From Apostichopus parvimensis (lineage: Eukaryota > Echinodermata > Holothuroidea > Aspidochirotida > Stichopodidae): a DNA stretch of 40,743 bases. Below the pieces are notes generated by a model. It was not told the DNA's origin, ran no database searches, and saw nothing but the letters and a program-made list of their open reading frames with translations. The stretch spans positions 56,145 to 96,887 of the forward strand of contig KN882912.1 of the NCBI GenBank assembly GCA_000934455.1, written 5' to 3'. A program made the position numbers and the translations under genes. Shown piece by piece: positions 1 to 12,340 of the stretch; the stretch's first letter is position 1, and each line of letters opens with the position of its first letter.

Positions 1-504
1 TCACGCAGCAGGAAGTGAACAATTGAATCTTTGTTATATATTTAACTAGCTAATAGTCATTAATTGTGAGGCTGAAGAAAGGATTAAAGTAAAGAAATGA
101 TTTTCTATTGCTCACACTATCTCAATTACTAAATACTGATGTGGCATTAGTATGCTAGAACATATTCCTGATTCAATTGACATCTGCTGTACTCTGAAGA
201 TTTGGAAATATAATCTTAGATCCATAACGATTAAGTCTTGATTAACAAAAATCTGCCTCTGGAAACGAAAATTGTTTAAAGTTACTCAACAGAATATTAA
301 CCATATCTGCTCATGATTTACAAGTGTTTTGTACTTTGGAGGAAGTCCCCGTCGAAATAGATATCATTCAGATGTCTGTGGACTTGACAGCTCGACGTAA
401 TAATATTAACCGATCGATAAAGATTTGAAACCCTCGACTGTATTTATGTTAGTGCGAATGCTCACATTGCATGGCTAGCATAGAAGGTAATAGTGAAAGT
501 TTCA
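1..504. other. Non-coding sequence, nothing recognised
   Basis: AT-rich sequence without a convincing exon, RNA gene or repeat that I can name. If the synaptotagmin-7-like gene starts upstream of the window, as its incomplete C2A domain implies, this is intronic. That is inference from the downstream exons. Confidence 0.4.
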
Positions 505-864
505 AGGTTTACAGTACTCTTATATCAAGGCAAGGACTTCTCACATGACTTTAACAACAATTAGCCCCCAGTTGTTCGTAACTTGGCACATCCTAGTGCG
601 CACATCTCAAACAGTCTCTCCTGGGGTACTACAGGGCGCCACATCCCTGGGGGACTCTCCATAGGGTGCTGTTTTAATCCAGCACATGCGACTATATTTA
701 CAATTGACCTAACAGCTCCCCAGTCATACACCTGGGTAAAGAGAGGGATTAGAGATAAAAGTGACTTGCCCAACGACAAAATTATGTAATGATCGTGCCA
801 GGACGAGATCCTGCAATCACTAGATCCCAAGTCCAGGGCCTCTGCGTTTGACCACAACCCTCCA
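505..864 (-). mobile_element. tRNA-derived SINE, reverse orientation, diverged
   Basis: On the minus strand this stretch aligns by eye, nearly end to end, with the SINE at 14429-14819. Shared blocks are the head around GGTTGTGGTCAAA, the internal TTGGGCAAGTCACTTT block, the CTTTACCCAGGTGTATGACT block, the CACCCTATGGAGAGTCCCCC block, and the tail with AAAGTCATGTGAGAAG and ACTGTAAACC. The polymerase III box A and box B are degraded here (box B reads about GGATCTCGTCC), so this copy looks old and probably inactive. A 116-residue open frame on the minus strand inside it is only a by-product of the repeat. No clear target duplication was found. Confidence 0.7.
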
Positions 865-1044
865 AACATTAAGAACACCTTTATTTGGTAAATAGGTGTT
901 ACCAAAAACATAATGAAATATTAAATCATGCCTCTGGTTGAAAGAAATACCCCTAGACTTCTTGGTTGTGATGGTCACTTGTGGGACTTATGGTAGATTT
1001 CAAAAACTTGTAATTTTGCAAGCATATGTGGTTGCTTTCTTTCC

Positions 1045-1446
1045 CTCTCAAGCAGTGGCGGAGTGTCCATACAGTCAGGGGGGGGGGGGCAAATGCCCCC
1101 CCTGACGGACTCAAATGGACTGCTGGCGCCCTTTTCAGCTCTTTACCACTTTTTACTTATTGGCGATTAATGACTTTTTTAATGCGCTCTCATCTACATA
1201 TTGACATTTGTCACATTTTGTTGGTGTAATTGGCGATGACACCTATTTATTCTTCGTTATCTGCAAATTAGCCAGGCCCGGGAAAGGGTCATTTCCGGCG
1301 ATCTAGAGAGTATCTTTACTCAAAAAATTTCTGTGCGCTACGCGCCAACCTGTGGTGGCACTCCGCTTAGATAGTGTCGAAAGCGCCCCTACAGACCATT
1401 CTCGCCCCTCCTGACCAATACCCCTAGCTCCGCCACTGCTCTCAAG
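1045..1446 (+). mobile_element. hAT-type MITE (copy 1) with 8-bp target duplication
   Basis: The element proper runs 1053-1438 (386 bp). It begins CAGTGGCGGAG and ends CTCCGCCACTG, a terminal inverted repeat of at least 11 bp. The 8-bp direct repeat CTCTCAAG flanks it exactly (1045-1052 and 1439-1446). CAG-type termini with 8-bp duplications are the hallmark of the hAT superfamily. There is no transposase frame, so it is a non-autonomous MITE. A 12-G run lies just inside the left end, and GC-rich inverted motifs (GCGCCAACC / GGTGGCAC) lie near the right end. It is closely similar to 15044-15438 and related to 2668-3028 and 38018-38325. Confidence 0.9.
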
Positions 1447-2600
1447 CAATTGATTATGTCTGGTAGTTGCTTGTGTTTTGTTTTCATGGGAGACACACTA
1501 AAACAATATTCCAGAAAACACATATCAGGGAATAAATTAATCCGGTATCGCATCGCAAAATGCTATTCAAAATGGTATATAGAATGTTATGCAAGTACAA
1601 AGTACTTTACACAGGAACCATAGTATTTAATGAGTATTTGAAAATCCGCTCTTTAGTAAGACTGCTGTTCATTTTTAGCCACTGTCAACTTCTTCACTGT
1701 TCAAGGTTATTAGTCTAGAACGTTAGCCTGCGTGTTACGTAATCAATACGCCAAGCCTAGCAAAGGAACCAAGCGTGGAAAAGTCACATGCAGAGCTCAT
1801 ATTTCCTGCGATCTACCGCGAGAGCCTATGAAATTGCCTGAGGCAGGTAAACTGTTATGGCAGTGGTTATATTAAAGGGCGAATGTTCAAATGGAGACAA
1901 AATTTAGAGCCTTCAAATTGCTATGCAAAATTTGATATCCTGTGTATGTAAGCTATAACTTCAATTAAAGCTGTGAATACAAACTGTCAATCGGTTACCA
2001 GTTTCATTCCAGAAAAAAAAAGAAAAAACACAAAGGACAATTTCTCTAGAACCAGAAATGTTTCAAACATGGACTTGAAGTCTTTGTCCGAACAATGCAT
2101 TGTGAACAATTTCTTTTCTCGTCACAATTTTTAAGATATTTATCAATTCCAATAGATGTGAAAGGTAAACTTTAACAACTGGTCTTGGGCGCTCGGTGTT
2201 CAGTACTTGGCAAAAGAACAAGTAAATGTTACAGCTCTGTAAGCTTAATCTACTGTAGGTCGCTGTTAACTGCTGCAAGTCCTTTCAGATGAGAATAGGG
2301 TGGGATTAAGTCAGCTTGCCCACACCATCATCTTTCATGCCTTTAAAGTAAGGTAGTGGCAAACACTCAAACTATCCTACCAAGGGAAACTTAATTGAAC
2401 TTGACAGCCAGACCATCGTAACTAATTTTACTTTCTCTAGACAAACTCTGCCTTTAAGATTGTATTCCATAATGTAGACTGTTCCTTGGGATTCTTGGGA
2501 GGTGGGGGGGAGGGGGGGAGTGAGGAAAGAATTATGGGGGTTGAAGGCCAGGAGCATAGATCTACAGGTGGTTGTTCTCTAACAACGCGGTTAATATGGA
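1447..2600. other. Non-coding sequence with an A-rich and a G-rich run
   Basis: No exon or named repeat is visible. It holds an A-rich patch near 2012-2030 and a G-rich patch near 2501-2520. Several short open frames have no recognisable protein similarity or splice signals. Confidence 0.4.
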
Positions 2601-2608
2601 CCTATATA

Positions 2609-3480
2609 TTAGCACTAAATGATATGATGAGCAAATAAAAGCATTTCAACGTGTAGTCACGTGTAGCATGGCGCGGAGCGTACAGAATTTTTTGTGTAAA
2701 GATACTCCCTAGATCGCCGGAAATGACCCTTTCCGGGCCTTGCTAATTTGAAGATAAACGAATAATAAAAATGGTGTCATCACCATTTGTGACAACTCGG
2801 AAGTTTATATGGGTGTTGAAAGTACATGCGCTTGGAAATAGTTTCGTACAACGGAAGTGCCGATAGAGCATTTTGTCAGAAAATTACACCAACAAAATGT
2901 GACAAATGTCAATAGGTAGATCAGAGCTCAATAAAAAAGTCAATAATCACGAATAAGTAAAAAGTGGTAAAAAGCTGAAAAGGGCGCCAGCAGTCCATTT
3001 GAGTCAGTCAGGGGGGGCATAGGCTCCGTTTGCTTAATTTGTGATATCAAGGTTGTTTATAGGCAGTATTCTGTGTTTGGTAACACTTATTTTTAATTTT
3101 AGGCCCACACGGCTTTATACTGTGATTTGTTTGTGCAAAGAGGCTTCATATTAGCACTTACATGATATGATGAGCAAATAAAAGCATTTCAACATGTAGT
3201 CACTACTTATTTTAATCTTTAGGCCTGCATGATTTTTGAGAATTCCTCTTTTATGTCTGCTGGAAGGTTTCATTTAGTAAATCCTGTAATCTCTGCCTGC
3301 ATGTTTAATTACTGTATGTGGTTCTTATATTTGCAATATCAAGGTTGTATTTTTACTTTGAAGTATAGCCTGCAGTATTCTGTGTGTGGTAACACATATT
3401 TCTAATTTTAGGCTCACATGGCTAATTACTGAGATTTGTTTTGGTAAAGAGGCTTCATTTTATTAGCTAACATTTAATCT
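2609..3480. repeat. Degenerate direct repeats around a MITE copy
   Basis: A ~52-bp sequence with the core GATATGATGAGCAAATAAAA occurs at 2609-2660 and again at 3150-3203, on either side of the reversed hAT-type element. A second, longer repeat follows: 3041-3160 resembles 3331-3480, with shared blocks ATATCAAGGTTGT, CAGTATTCTGTG, GGTAACAC, TTTTAGGC and AAAGAGGCTTCAT. The offset is about 290 bp. It looks like an old local tandem duplication, partly interrupted by the mobile element. Confidence 0.7.
2668..3028 (-). mobile_element. hAT-type MITE relative, longer internal variant, ends degraded
   Basis: Read on the minus strand this matches the internal sequence of the MITEs at 1053-1438 and 15044-15438, including the GGAAAGGGTCATTTCCGGCGATCTAG block, here split across positions 2704-2740, and the GGACTGCTGGCGCCCTTTTCAGC block near 2975-2997. 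Between these it has roughly 80-90 bp that the two short copies lack (about 2790-2875). That makes it either an insertion or a less deleted, more ancestral form. The terminal CAGTGGCGGAG motif is not recognisable and no 8-bp duplication was found. Confidence 0.75.
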
Positions 3481-6178
3481 GTCCCTGCATGTTAATTTAC
3501 ATTGATTTTCTTCTAAATTTGATACATCAGTGTTGTCTTTACCATTCTACTTCAACCAACACTGTGAAGCAGCATAGATTTGTTCAAAACAAATGCCAAA
3601 TATAGTTTATATAATTTAATATGAAGTGATATATAATACAAATAGTACTAACATTATAATAGTGGTTCCATAGCTGCAATTACAGGTAAAAAGTTCATTC
3701 CCAAAATGAAGAAATGTCTCCACTGTATCTTATTTTAAGTTTTCACATTTTACTACTGGGACTGACTAATATTTTTATTCATAGTAGATTGTACGTTGAT
3801 CACGATTGAAAATATGGAAATTCTGCATTTTTTCTTTTGTTTTTTCATTTTTATTTGCTCTGTTCCTTCCTTCCCATAGGGACCAATCCCAACTGATTTA
3901 GCTAGATGAATAATTTCATATAGTCATTGAAAAGCACAAATTTAAACTCATTAACTTGAATTATTGCCATGGGAACAATGAAAGTTTATACATGTCAAGT
4001 GTCTCGAATTATTCCGATGCATTTGGTACTTACCAGCAAAACTCTTGAAGGGGTTGTTGTCTATTTGTTCATCATTTTCTATTAAAACCCTAAAATTGCT
4101 GTCGGAATATAATTGCTTCTTTCTTTCGTTTTGATTGAATCTATAGCATAGTGGGGGAGGTCAGTGCAATAAAAGCAAATTCTGGATTATTAAAAAAAGC
4201 AATTTTGAAAATTGCATTGTATTTCATCTCTATACTACCTTTAAGAATTTAGAAATATAAATTTAAGGATCTCGCTAGAATGCATACTAATTTCATTACC
4301 TGCCTTTGCTCGATAAGAACAAATTGCAGGCGTATAAAGGCAGGATTCCATTTCCTCTACCCTGCCCCTCTCCTCCTCCTCCTCCTCCTCCTCCTCCTCC
4401 TCCTCCTCATCCTCATCCTCACATCCTCCTCACATCCTCCTCCTCCTCCTCACATCCTCCCCTGAATGTATAATATATACATACAGCTAAGTAGCCATTA
4501 ACATAGAATGTTCTAAAAATATCTTTGGAGAGAGAGAGAGCTAATATGGGAAATTTCATAATATAAAATACTAGCACAATATAACATTCTTTGTTGGTAA
4601 GTTTCTCTGTTACCTTTTTTCATATCAATATGATTTATCATCTCGTACTTGTTGTGGATATCATAAACTGAATACTCTTCAATTTGATCCAGAATATTCA
4701 TGTTCAGTACTTTATTCCCAAGTCATATGTGTCATATATATGCAATATATACATGAAGTAAAAATGTGATCTTGATAATTCAATTTAGGTTGCGAACTGA
4801 AGACCAGTAATCTGTGAAAATAATTGAAGACTAACTAGTTCCTAGGGGAGTCATATAAGTAACACTGCCTTCATCTTCAAAGATTGATTTACCTCATTGC
4901 AAGGCAATATGTCATTTCTCTATCTTGATTTAATCATCCACCAAAAAAAAGCCAGATGGATGAGTGTTCAGCAATATTAAACATGAAATGGACGTACATT
5001 TCTGCGATCTTTCTAGTTAAATGAGCTTTTGACATGTCAATAGAAAGTGTCTTTGGCTATAAGGTATAACATACTCACAAAAGTGACAAGATATTTTCCA
5101 TTTTTTAAACTTTTTTTTTAGAAAAAAAATAATATGGTTATGCAGTGGTGTGACTGAGAACTGATAAATTATTGAAAAGAGGAAATCAAGTTAAGATGAG
5201 TGGGGAGGTTTACTGGGCCATCATTGGTTTAGTTTTGCCAGAAAGTAATCGAAAGGACTTGGCGATTGTATAGTGTGTTGTGTCAACCACAGATGTGCAT
5301 TATCAGTCAAAATGTCAGTACGTGGGTTCATTACCCACCCCACTAATTTCATTAAAAATTGGTGTTTTGGTTTGTGGCATTACCTCAGGAAAATTTCCAA
5401 AGGTGCCAGGTGGGTGTACATTATTGATGGGTAACAACCTATGGTTGCAACTCGAGGCGGAGGGATTTGAAACATTCTTTGATTTTCTGCTGGAGAAACT
5501 CTGGGACGCCCTGAGGAACTGATTCTCGTATTAGACTATAATAGACACCAGTATCAGTGATACCCCCTCATTGAACAAAGAGATACAAGTTTGAATACTT
5601 CCCTGAAATATTTATGTTTATGATGAATAACTAGAAAAATCGTATTGGCACTCTACCACAAAACAAGCCAGTTCAAGCAAATTTTCAAAATTTGAATAAT
5701 TATAAAATAATCATTTATTTGAAAATTACATTTTTGTAAGTGGGCCCGAAATAAGTCATAGTTCCAAAGGACATATTTAGAAAAGGTTTCTCAAAAGATA
5801 CTATTGCTCCAGGCTCAGCTTTCCCCTGGAGTGGATATTTTTTGAGGAGGCAGAACAATTATCGTTGAAGTTCAGAATGTGAAGTTAAGATGTTTGAGAA
5901 GTATTTCTAATGTCTTCCCATTTTTAATGATGTTTCGAACAATAATAATTCAACATAAGAGCATGAGAGGAAACAAAGGACTGGTGAAGCGGGGAAAGGG
6001 GGGGGGGAAGGGTCAGGTAACAAGAGGCTTGGACCTGTGGTGGTGGCAACAGAGATTTTGCCATTTTCTGATATTGTCATATTTTTCATGATATTGAACA
6101 GTATCCACATTTGTTTCTCATCCAGAATATTTCCACATGTATACATTTTTTTTTCTGTTTTGATCTGATAACTTACAG
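3481..6178. other. Probable synaptotagmin intron, no exon recognised
   Basis: This is AT-rich sequence. I looked for the missing first half of the C2A domain (SDPFVK...NP.WNE-type motifs) and did not see it. The only named structure is the (CCT)n microsatellite. A polypyrimidine stretch immediately before 6178 serves the following exon. Confidence 0.4.
4371..4462. repeat. (CCT)n microsatellite
   Basis: An almost uninterrupted run of CCT/TCC triplets, with interspersed CAT and CACAT variants towards the right end. It forms a polypyrimidine tract on the plus strand and could adopt triplex structures. The short open frame across it (poly-Leu) is an artefact. Confidence 0.95.
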
Positions 6179-6348
6179 ATTATCCTTACGCCAAAGTCCA
6201 AGAGAGGATCCTGCACATGCAGGTACTAGATTATGACAGGTTTAGTCGCAACGACCCTATAGGAGAAGTCAACCAGCCACTCTCTGAAGTCGACCTCACA
6301 CAAGAGACAGTCCTGTGGAAGTCACTGGTGCCGAGCAAGAAATCTTCG
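6179..6348 (+). CDS. Synaptotagmin-7-like exon: end of C2A domain
   Basis: Synaptotagmin 7 is a membrane-anchored calcium sensor for vesicle and lysosome exocytosis, with two C2 domains that bind calcium and acidic phospholipid. This 170-bp exon starts after TTACAG and ends before GTGAGC. It has 2 bases of a split codon and then 56 codons beginning [14 protein letters not shown]. The diagnostic segment [16 protein letters not shown] matches the C2A calcium-binding loop 3 of synaptotagmin 7 (as known from the family). The aspartates LDYDxxxxxD, expected to bind calcium, are all present. It continues [15 protein letters not shown], as in synaptotagmin 7, and ends in the linker between C2A and C2B with phase 0, which fits the next exon. 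The first half of C2A lies upstream and was not found in the window. Confidence 0.93.
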
Positions 6349-9300
6349 GTGAGCCTTCTTTACAATTGGTTGATTCGTATAATCTACGAAGAAAGAAAAA
6401 AAGTCTGAACTTTTATTTAAAATTTGCTTGGAGTTGAAAAGAGCAGGTTAAGACGATAAATATATTCTCTATCATGTCTATTGTCTATTGTTGTGGTAAG
6501 AATGCAGAGCAGTTTCTCAAACTAGCCAGATTTCTCACCACATATATTGCAATATATGATAGCAAATGATGATTAATGCCTTGTCTGGATCATATATAGT
6601 CAATTCTATATTGCTATCACTGATTTAGGCTGATTATTGAATGAAACATTAAACGCCTGACATTTACATGATTAATAAAAAACTGGCCGGTGAAGTATTA
6701 AAAAGTTTGAAAGGAGCAAATCTGACTTGTATCAAATACTGCGACAGCTTTCGTTTTCCCGCTTTCTTTCAAAGTTCATCAATTTAGAAAAAGTTTTAAA
6801 CAGTGTTCGCTGGTTCATAGATAGGCATGTTCCTGCTTTGAAATACTATTCTAAAGTAAATAAAAAAATAAAATAAAAATGCTAATAGTTCCTCCAAATT
6901 TTAACTTTAACCATGAAGAACATTAAAGGTGATTGAAAGAAAGATTATAAAACAAACAGAAATAGCAGGAGAGTGTTCTTCAAAAATTAGCCATTTTATT
7001 TTTAAAAATTGTCAATTTTTAGTTAAAAGTGCTTTGTTGTAAAACAGAATTAAAGATAAAATGTGTTTTCAAAGAACCAATCTGTTTTGTTGAAAAATTA
7101 TAAAAATCATAATTAAAATTGCCTAGTTGCAAAAACTTATAGATTAAATGTAAATGAATAAAGTCCTCTTTTGTGGAAAAACAATAATTGCACTTTCAAG
7201 CATTGGAATTTTGTGATCATGAGACATATATGCACAGTGGATCTAATTCAGTTGGAATGTTCTAGGGGTGACTGTGTAGTTGGCTGCCTCTGATCAAAGA
7301 CACGTGTCTGAGTGGCCCGTCAAGGACTGTTCAGCCCACTTTAAGCCCTCTTTGACTAGAGATTACATGTCTGCCAGACGTGACTACAAAACACAGCTCT
7401 GTATTTTGGAAGCCAACATTCCTCTGACGTGACTGGAATTGCGAACCGATTCAATAAGATGCCGCCAACAACAAGAAATTTGATCATGTTAATGTCTACA
7501 AAGACAAAAAATAATTGGTGCCTCTTAAATTGATGTTTAAAGGCATGTAAATCGTCTTCTGTTATGCTTACAACTCTGTAATCGGTCCCAAAGAAAGAAA
7601 AAAAATGTTTCAAGTTGTTTCATATTACTTAGATTTCTGAAACAGTAACTTCAGCTCATCATCTAGTCCTAGAAGTATCGCAAACCTCAAGTACCTTAAA
7701 ACACCATATTTTTTTAGTATTAGTCAATAACTTCTGTGACTATGCATATATTTGAGATGATTCTGAACAAGAAATAATTTCTCTGTTGTTGGGTTCTGCT
7801 CTTGTTACCTTGCAACAATGAGATTACAATGTCTTGCAGTCATACCATATATGTTATTTCATATTTGGGAGAGGGTTGACATGTTGCTCTGACCATGTAT
7901 GCAATTTACAAATGTGCAACATGAAATTTGTAGATTGATATGATGGATGTATGTACTGATGAATTTTCATACTCAAATAAGTTCAGATTTTGTGACACAT
8001 TTTTTACCCTTGACACCATTGGACAGTCTCCAAAGGGTCACTATACAGTGGTCAGTATTGAATTCTGTGGTAATGTTGTGAGTAAATCACAGGTGACCCT
8101 CCCCAGACATTGTGATCATCCTGTCCCAGTGGTGTCACCAACATTCAATCACATTTTTACCCCATTAAATATTTGAAACCTTCATTCAAATACACCATGC
8201 ATAAAGTCTTTAATAGCTTTGGAGATCTCTGTAAAATGTGATTACTCGTTAGCATAGTCTTGAGGGTATTAAAACACCCTCTGTTTAAATTCTGAAGACA
8301 TGTTTGAATATGTTATCTAGGTTGTTGACATAACCAAAATTTCAGCAGGCCTCATGTATGCAGACAGCTTGAGGCCTTTTGCAATGAAGCTGTACCTATG
8401 GATGTTTCCATTTCTGTTGCTGCATCCATAAAGAAAGATTCTTAGTCGCATTACATGTACGCCTGCCTTCCTCCTAAAAGGTGTCATGAACACTCTTATT
8501 GTCATATGGCTACATTACATCATGAAAATAAACACCGTCAAGGTAATTCGAAAATGACACAACATCGAACGCTGCATAGATATCAGTAATGCTGTAAATG
8601 GTGAAAGCTTGGCTTAAATTTCATTTAGTACTCAGTTTCCATCAACTGATCCATTTACATCACACTTAAGAGCATTATTTTGACAATATTGTTCCCTTAC
8701 AAACTGTATTAAGCAACACAATATACTATCCAATTTAGACCCTAACTTAAGACATGTACAGTATACTAAAAGGTTATTGATAATTGCCTGCATGTATATG
8801 CTACGAAAGTCACTGCTGTTAAACTTCAAGAACTATTTTATTGTCACCCACCTAGCATTTCCCTGTATTCAGTCATTTGATCTATAATTTAGCTCCTCCC
8901 AAATATTTTGCAATAATTTGGAAGTTCAGCACTGCTGGGAATTAAAGTACCTTTGAAAACTTTAATTATATGCTGAAATTTGGAAATGTTAAAATCTTTG
9001 TAACCCTTCATTTCCTTTTCTTTCATGTTTCCAGTCCCTCCCCCTGCCCCCACTCCCCTCCTCCTCTCTACCCTCTCTTATTTACCGTTCATTTTCCACT
9101 GTGTGATCCTAGTGTGGCATACATGTGGCTAATGTAGGGTTTGCCATCTGTGCAATCTTCCCTTTGATAACAAAAATTGAGAATAAAAGGCCACAGAAAG
9201 GTAGTAAAAAGATATTCAACCAAGAGTTTGTTAGTACAGTTGTATTAAAAGATCAGCTATTATTAATACACCTTTGCCTGCTACAGTGTGACTTCAAGTA

Positions 9301-10725
9301 CCTTAGGCCCGTTCTTGGGGGTAAATTATGACAATGAAATTTGCTTCTTCAAGGTTTAATAATGTCTGCATGTACTTTATGATTCATGATGGATGAGGTC
9401 CTTATACTATGTATGTTGATAATGACAGGCAAGATCATTTGCATAATACATACTATCTCAAATAAGCCTGGATAGGTCTGCTGGCCCACTTTCCCTATAA
9501 AGTTCTAATTTGAAAATCCAGTCAGATTTGTGTATTTAATCAGTCTCCCCCGGTTTGTTAGTTTCTTGACTGCACGGACTTACCTTCCCTGACTTTCAGT
9601 GTACCGTACATTAAAATAGAGGTTACCAGAGTGAACATGTGGGCAATACCATATATCTCATCGATTATTTATTGTGAGATTTAGAACGGATTTCCATCCT
9701 CCTTTGCTGAGCTTCATTCTGTGAAGTAATTAAATCATCTTTGGGAGAGGGCAGCCTTCGTCTGAACTGATATATAGTGGGGCTGGGAAACCTTGTGAAC
9801 CCGTTTGAACCGGGTTCATGGGTAATTTACTGTTGGAATTCACTGTGTGACCAAAAAAGGGATAAATTTTGAAAATTTGAGGGGGGGGGGGGGAGTAATT
9901 TGATTACTGTGTCTATCAAAAGTGACCTTCAGATACCATCTAATATTTTTCAAGGTAATTATTGGTCAGTTTATTTGTATGCGTCCACCAAAATTTCCTT
10001 TCAGCCAAGTCTGGATTTGCTGCCTCAAACTGTTCAGTTATGCATCCCTTGGGAATTAATTTGAGCTGAGAAAGATTTTAATTCCAAATCTGTATTTAAA
10101 GTGTCAAGTTTTTGGTGAAAATAACCCTCTTAGAATTTATTAAAATGGAACCTGACGATGTAATATTCCCATGATAACAGACTCCAATCTAAAGATTACA
10201 GAAAATATTGTGAAAGTTTTTGTTGTGTACTCAACTTCGGTAAAATGAAATGGTTATTAAAACTAAACAAAATATATTGAAGATGGTAACAGAAATTAAA
10301 GTGGGGGTACATTATGAGATGTAAACAAGTTTAGCCTAGCTGTTTGAAGTACTTCTTTCAATGGCAAACTACTATCTCACCCTCATTATAAAAAGTTTGA
10401 TATTTTAGCTTTTTTTTATAGTTTAGCTGCTAAGCTACAATTTAAATATTTAAATATCTGTGTGAATGGTTCAATTTTTTTACATATATCAATCACAAAA
10501 CAGCAAACTAAGATATTAGCCAAGTTTTTCCCTGCCAACAACGTTAATTGGCGAGTAATTAAGGATATTTGCAGATAATGAGAAAAGTGCCCACGACAAA
10601 TTCCACATTTAAAATTAATCGCATACAGTTCCCCCAAGCCCACTAGTTTGAATTCAACCAATCAGAGATGCAGGTTTAGTTATGAGCCATTGCTAACAAT
10701 AGATTCAAGACTTTGCATTGGTACA

Positions 10726-10754
10726 ACCAGGGAGTTGTTATGGAACTCCCTGGT
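10726..10754. repeat. Perfect 11-bp inverted repeat, 7-nt loop
   Basis: The arms ACCAGGGAGTT (10726-10736) and AACTCCCTGGT (10744-10754) are exact reverse complements around GTTATGG. The GTAC that begins just before the left arm also has a counterpart (TACAAC) just after the right arm as a direct repeat. It could be the remnant of a foldback element or a structured RNA within the intron. No function can be assigned. Confidence 0.85.
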
Positions 10755-11766
10755 ACAACTGCCATATAGACTGTACACCAATCAAGCATGGTGTTGTATT
10801 ACGTTTGGTCAATGACGTTCGTAGTGTTTAAATATTCATACTATGGGCGAGGTTTATTGGGATCCCAATGGAAAATATCTTGGAGAAAACAAAGTTGAAA
10901 GTTGCAAATTTTTCGACTTTTACGCCACCATTTGAAGTAAGATTTAAATAGATAAGCTAGTTATGTATGTCGTTATGGCATAGTGGAGTCAGTGAGGTTG
11001 AGAAAAATCATAGAAAAGGATGCAAAATGCTGCTTTAACTTGCATGTTCATATCTTGAAATGAGCAATGAGTATTTTGATTTGATGTGAATAATTGGTAC
11101 GAATATTACACACAGGGCTGAGTGAAAATTAAATGTTTAAGTTTCCAGTTTTTCATACAGTGTCCCAAAAGAGTTGTTCTCAATGCTTACAGTTTGTCTA
11201 CATGTCTACATCTGGCAATAATTCTTTCATAAATAGGAGCCTATAATTATGGCATTAATACTCTGGCAATAATTCATTCATGAAAGGAGTTAGATACACA
11301 GTAGCTGTAGGTAAGAGAACATCCACGTTGTAACTGTCCAAACATGAAACAAGTGTGGCCTTGTTTTGCTGAATTGATCATGTTTTGATTTGGAAAGTAA
11401 AAAAGCAAACAAAGAACTTTATTATTTATCATCAGTCATTATCATTATTATCATTTATTATCATTATTTTTGTGCGAATGTCTTAGCATGTCAGAGCCAG
11501 CCAAGTTACAATGTTACACAGTCCAGCATCTCTAAGGTTGCCCACCATGAGTGAATTCTAAATTTGTACACATACTGCAACAATGACACGTACCATTAAA
11601 GGTTTCTCTATGGGCTGGTTGACAAGGTCACAGCATTAACATGTTCACCTGCTGTCATGAAGTACAATCTTTGTCATGCATGGCTAAGTGTATTATTGCA
11701 ATTTTTTACTATGTAACTGTACAGAAAGTACATGTCTTCATATCATCATGCAGTGTGTGTGTAAAC

Positions 11767-12340
11767 ATGTTCAGAGCATCACTGTTTGATGATTACATAT
11801 GAAAGTGTATACAGATATAGGCCTATATCAGGTATGGTCCTGTTTGCTGGGAAGGAAACAGTTGAGATATGTATTGACCTGTTTTTAAGATGTTCAGAGC
11901 ATCACTGATTGTAAAATGTGTATACATACATATATATATCAGGTATGGTCCTGCTTAAAGGAAAGTAAACAGTTGAGTATATTGACCTGTATTTAAGATA
12001 TTCAGAACATCACTGTTTGAGGATTGCATCTATGGACGTGTACACATATATGGCCCTGCTTAAAGGATTAGAAACAGTTGAACATATACAGTATGTATTG
12101 ACCTGTAAAGATGTTCAGAGCATCACTGTGTGAGGATTGCATATGAAAGTATATATACATACAGTATATATCAGGTATGGTCCTGCTTAAAGGATTAGAA
12201 ACAGTTGAACATATGTTGACCTATAAAAGATGTTCAGGACATCACTGTTTGAAGATTGCATATGAAAGTGTATTATATCAGGTATGGCCCTGCTTCAAGG
12301 ATTAGAAACAGTTGAGTTCATGTATTGACCTGTTTGTATA
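11767..12340. repeat. Tandem repeat, about five units of ~107-124 bp
   Basis: Units start with the motif TGTTCAGAGCATCACTG at about 11767, 11890, 11998, 12111 and 12230. Each continues through a TATATATCAGGTATGGTCCTG-like block, AAAGGATTAGAAACAGTTGA and TATTGACCTGT. Spacing varies because of TATA/CATA-rich stretches of differing length inside the unit. It lies in the large synaptotagmin intron. Confidence 0.9.

Noticed and set aside
561..911. 116-residue open frame on the minus strand
   Set aside because: It lies almost wholly in the reversed SINE copy and its peptide has no domain-like character.
5280..5522. 80-residue plus-strand open frame near the C2A exon, considered as the missing first half of C2A
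   Set aside because: It has none of the C2 motifs (no SDPY/FVK or NP.WNE) and no splice sites in a compatible phase.
9797..9819. Short palindrome TGAACCCG...CGGGTTCA
   Set aside because: Only 8-bp arms and nothing around it suggests a binding site or RNA gene.
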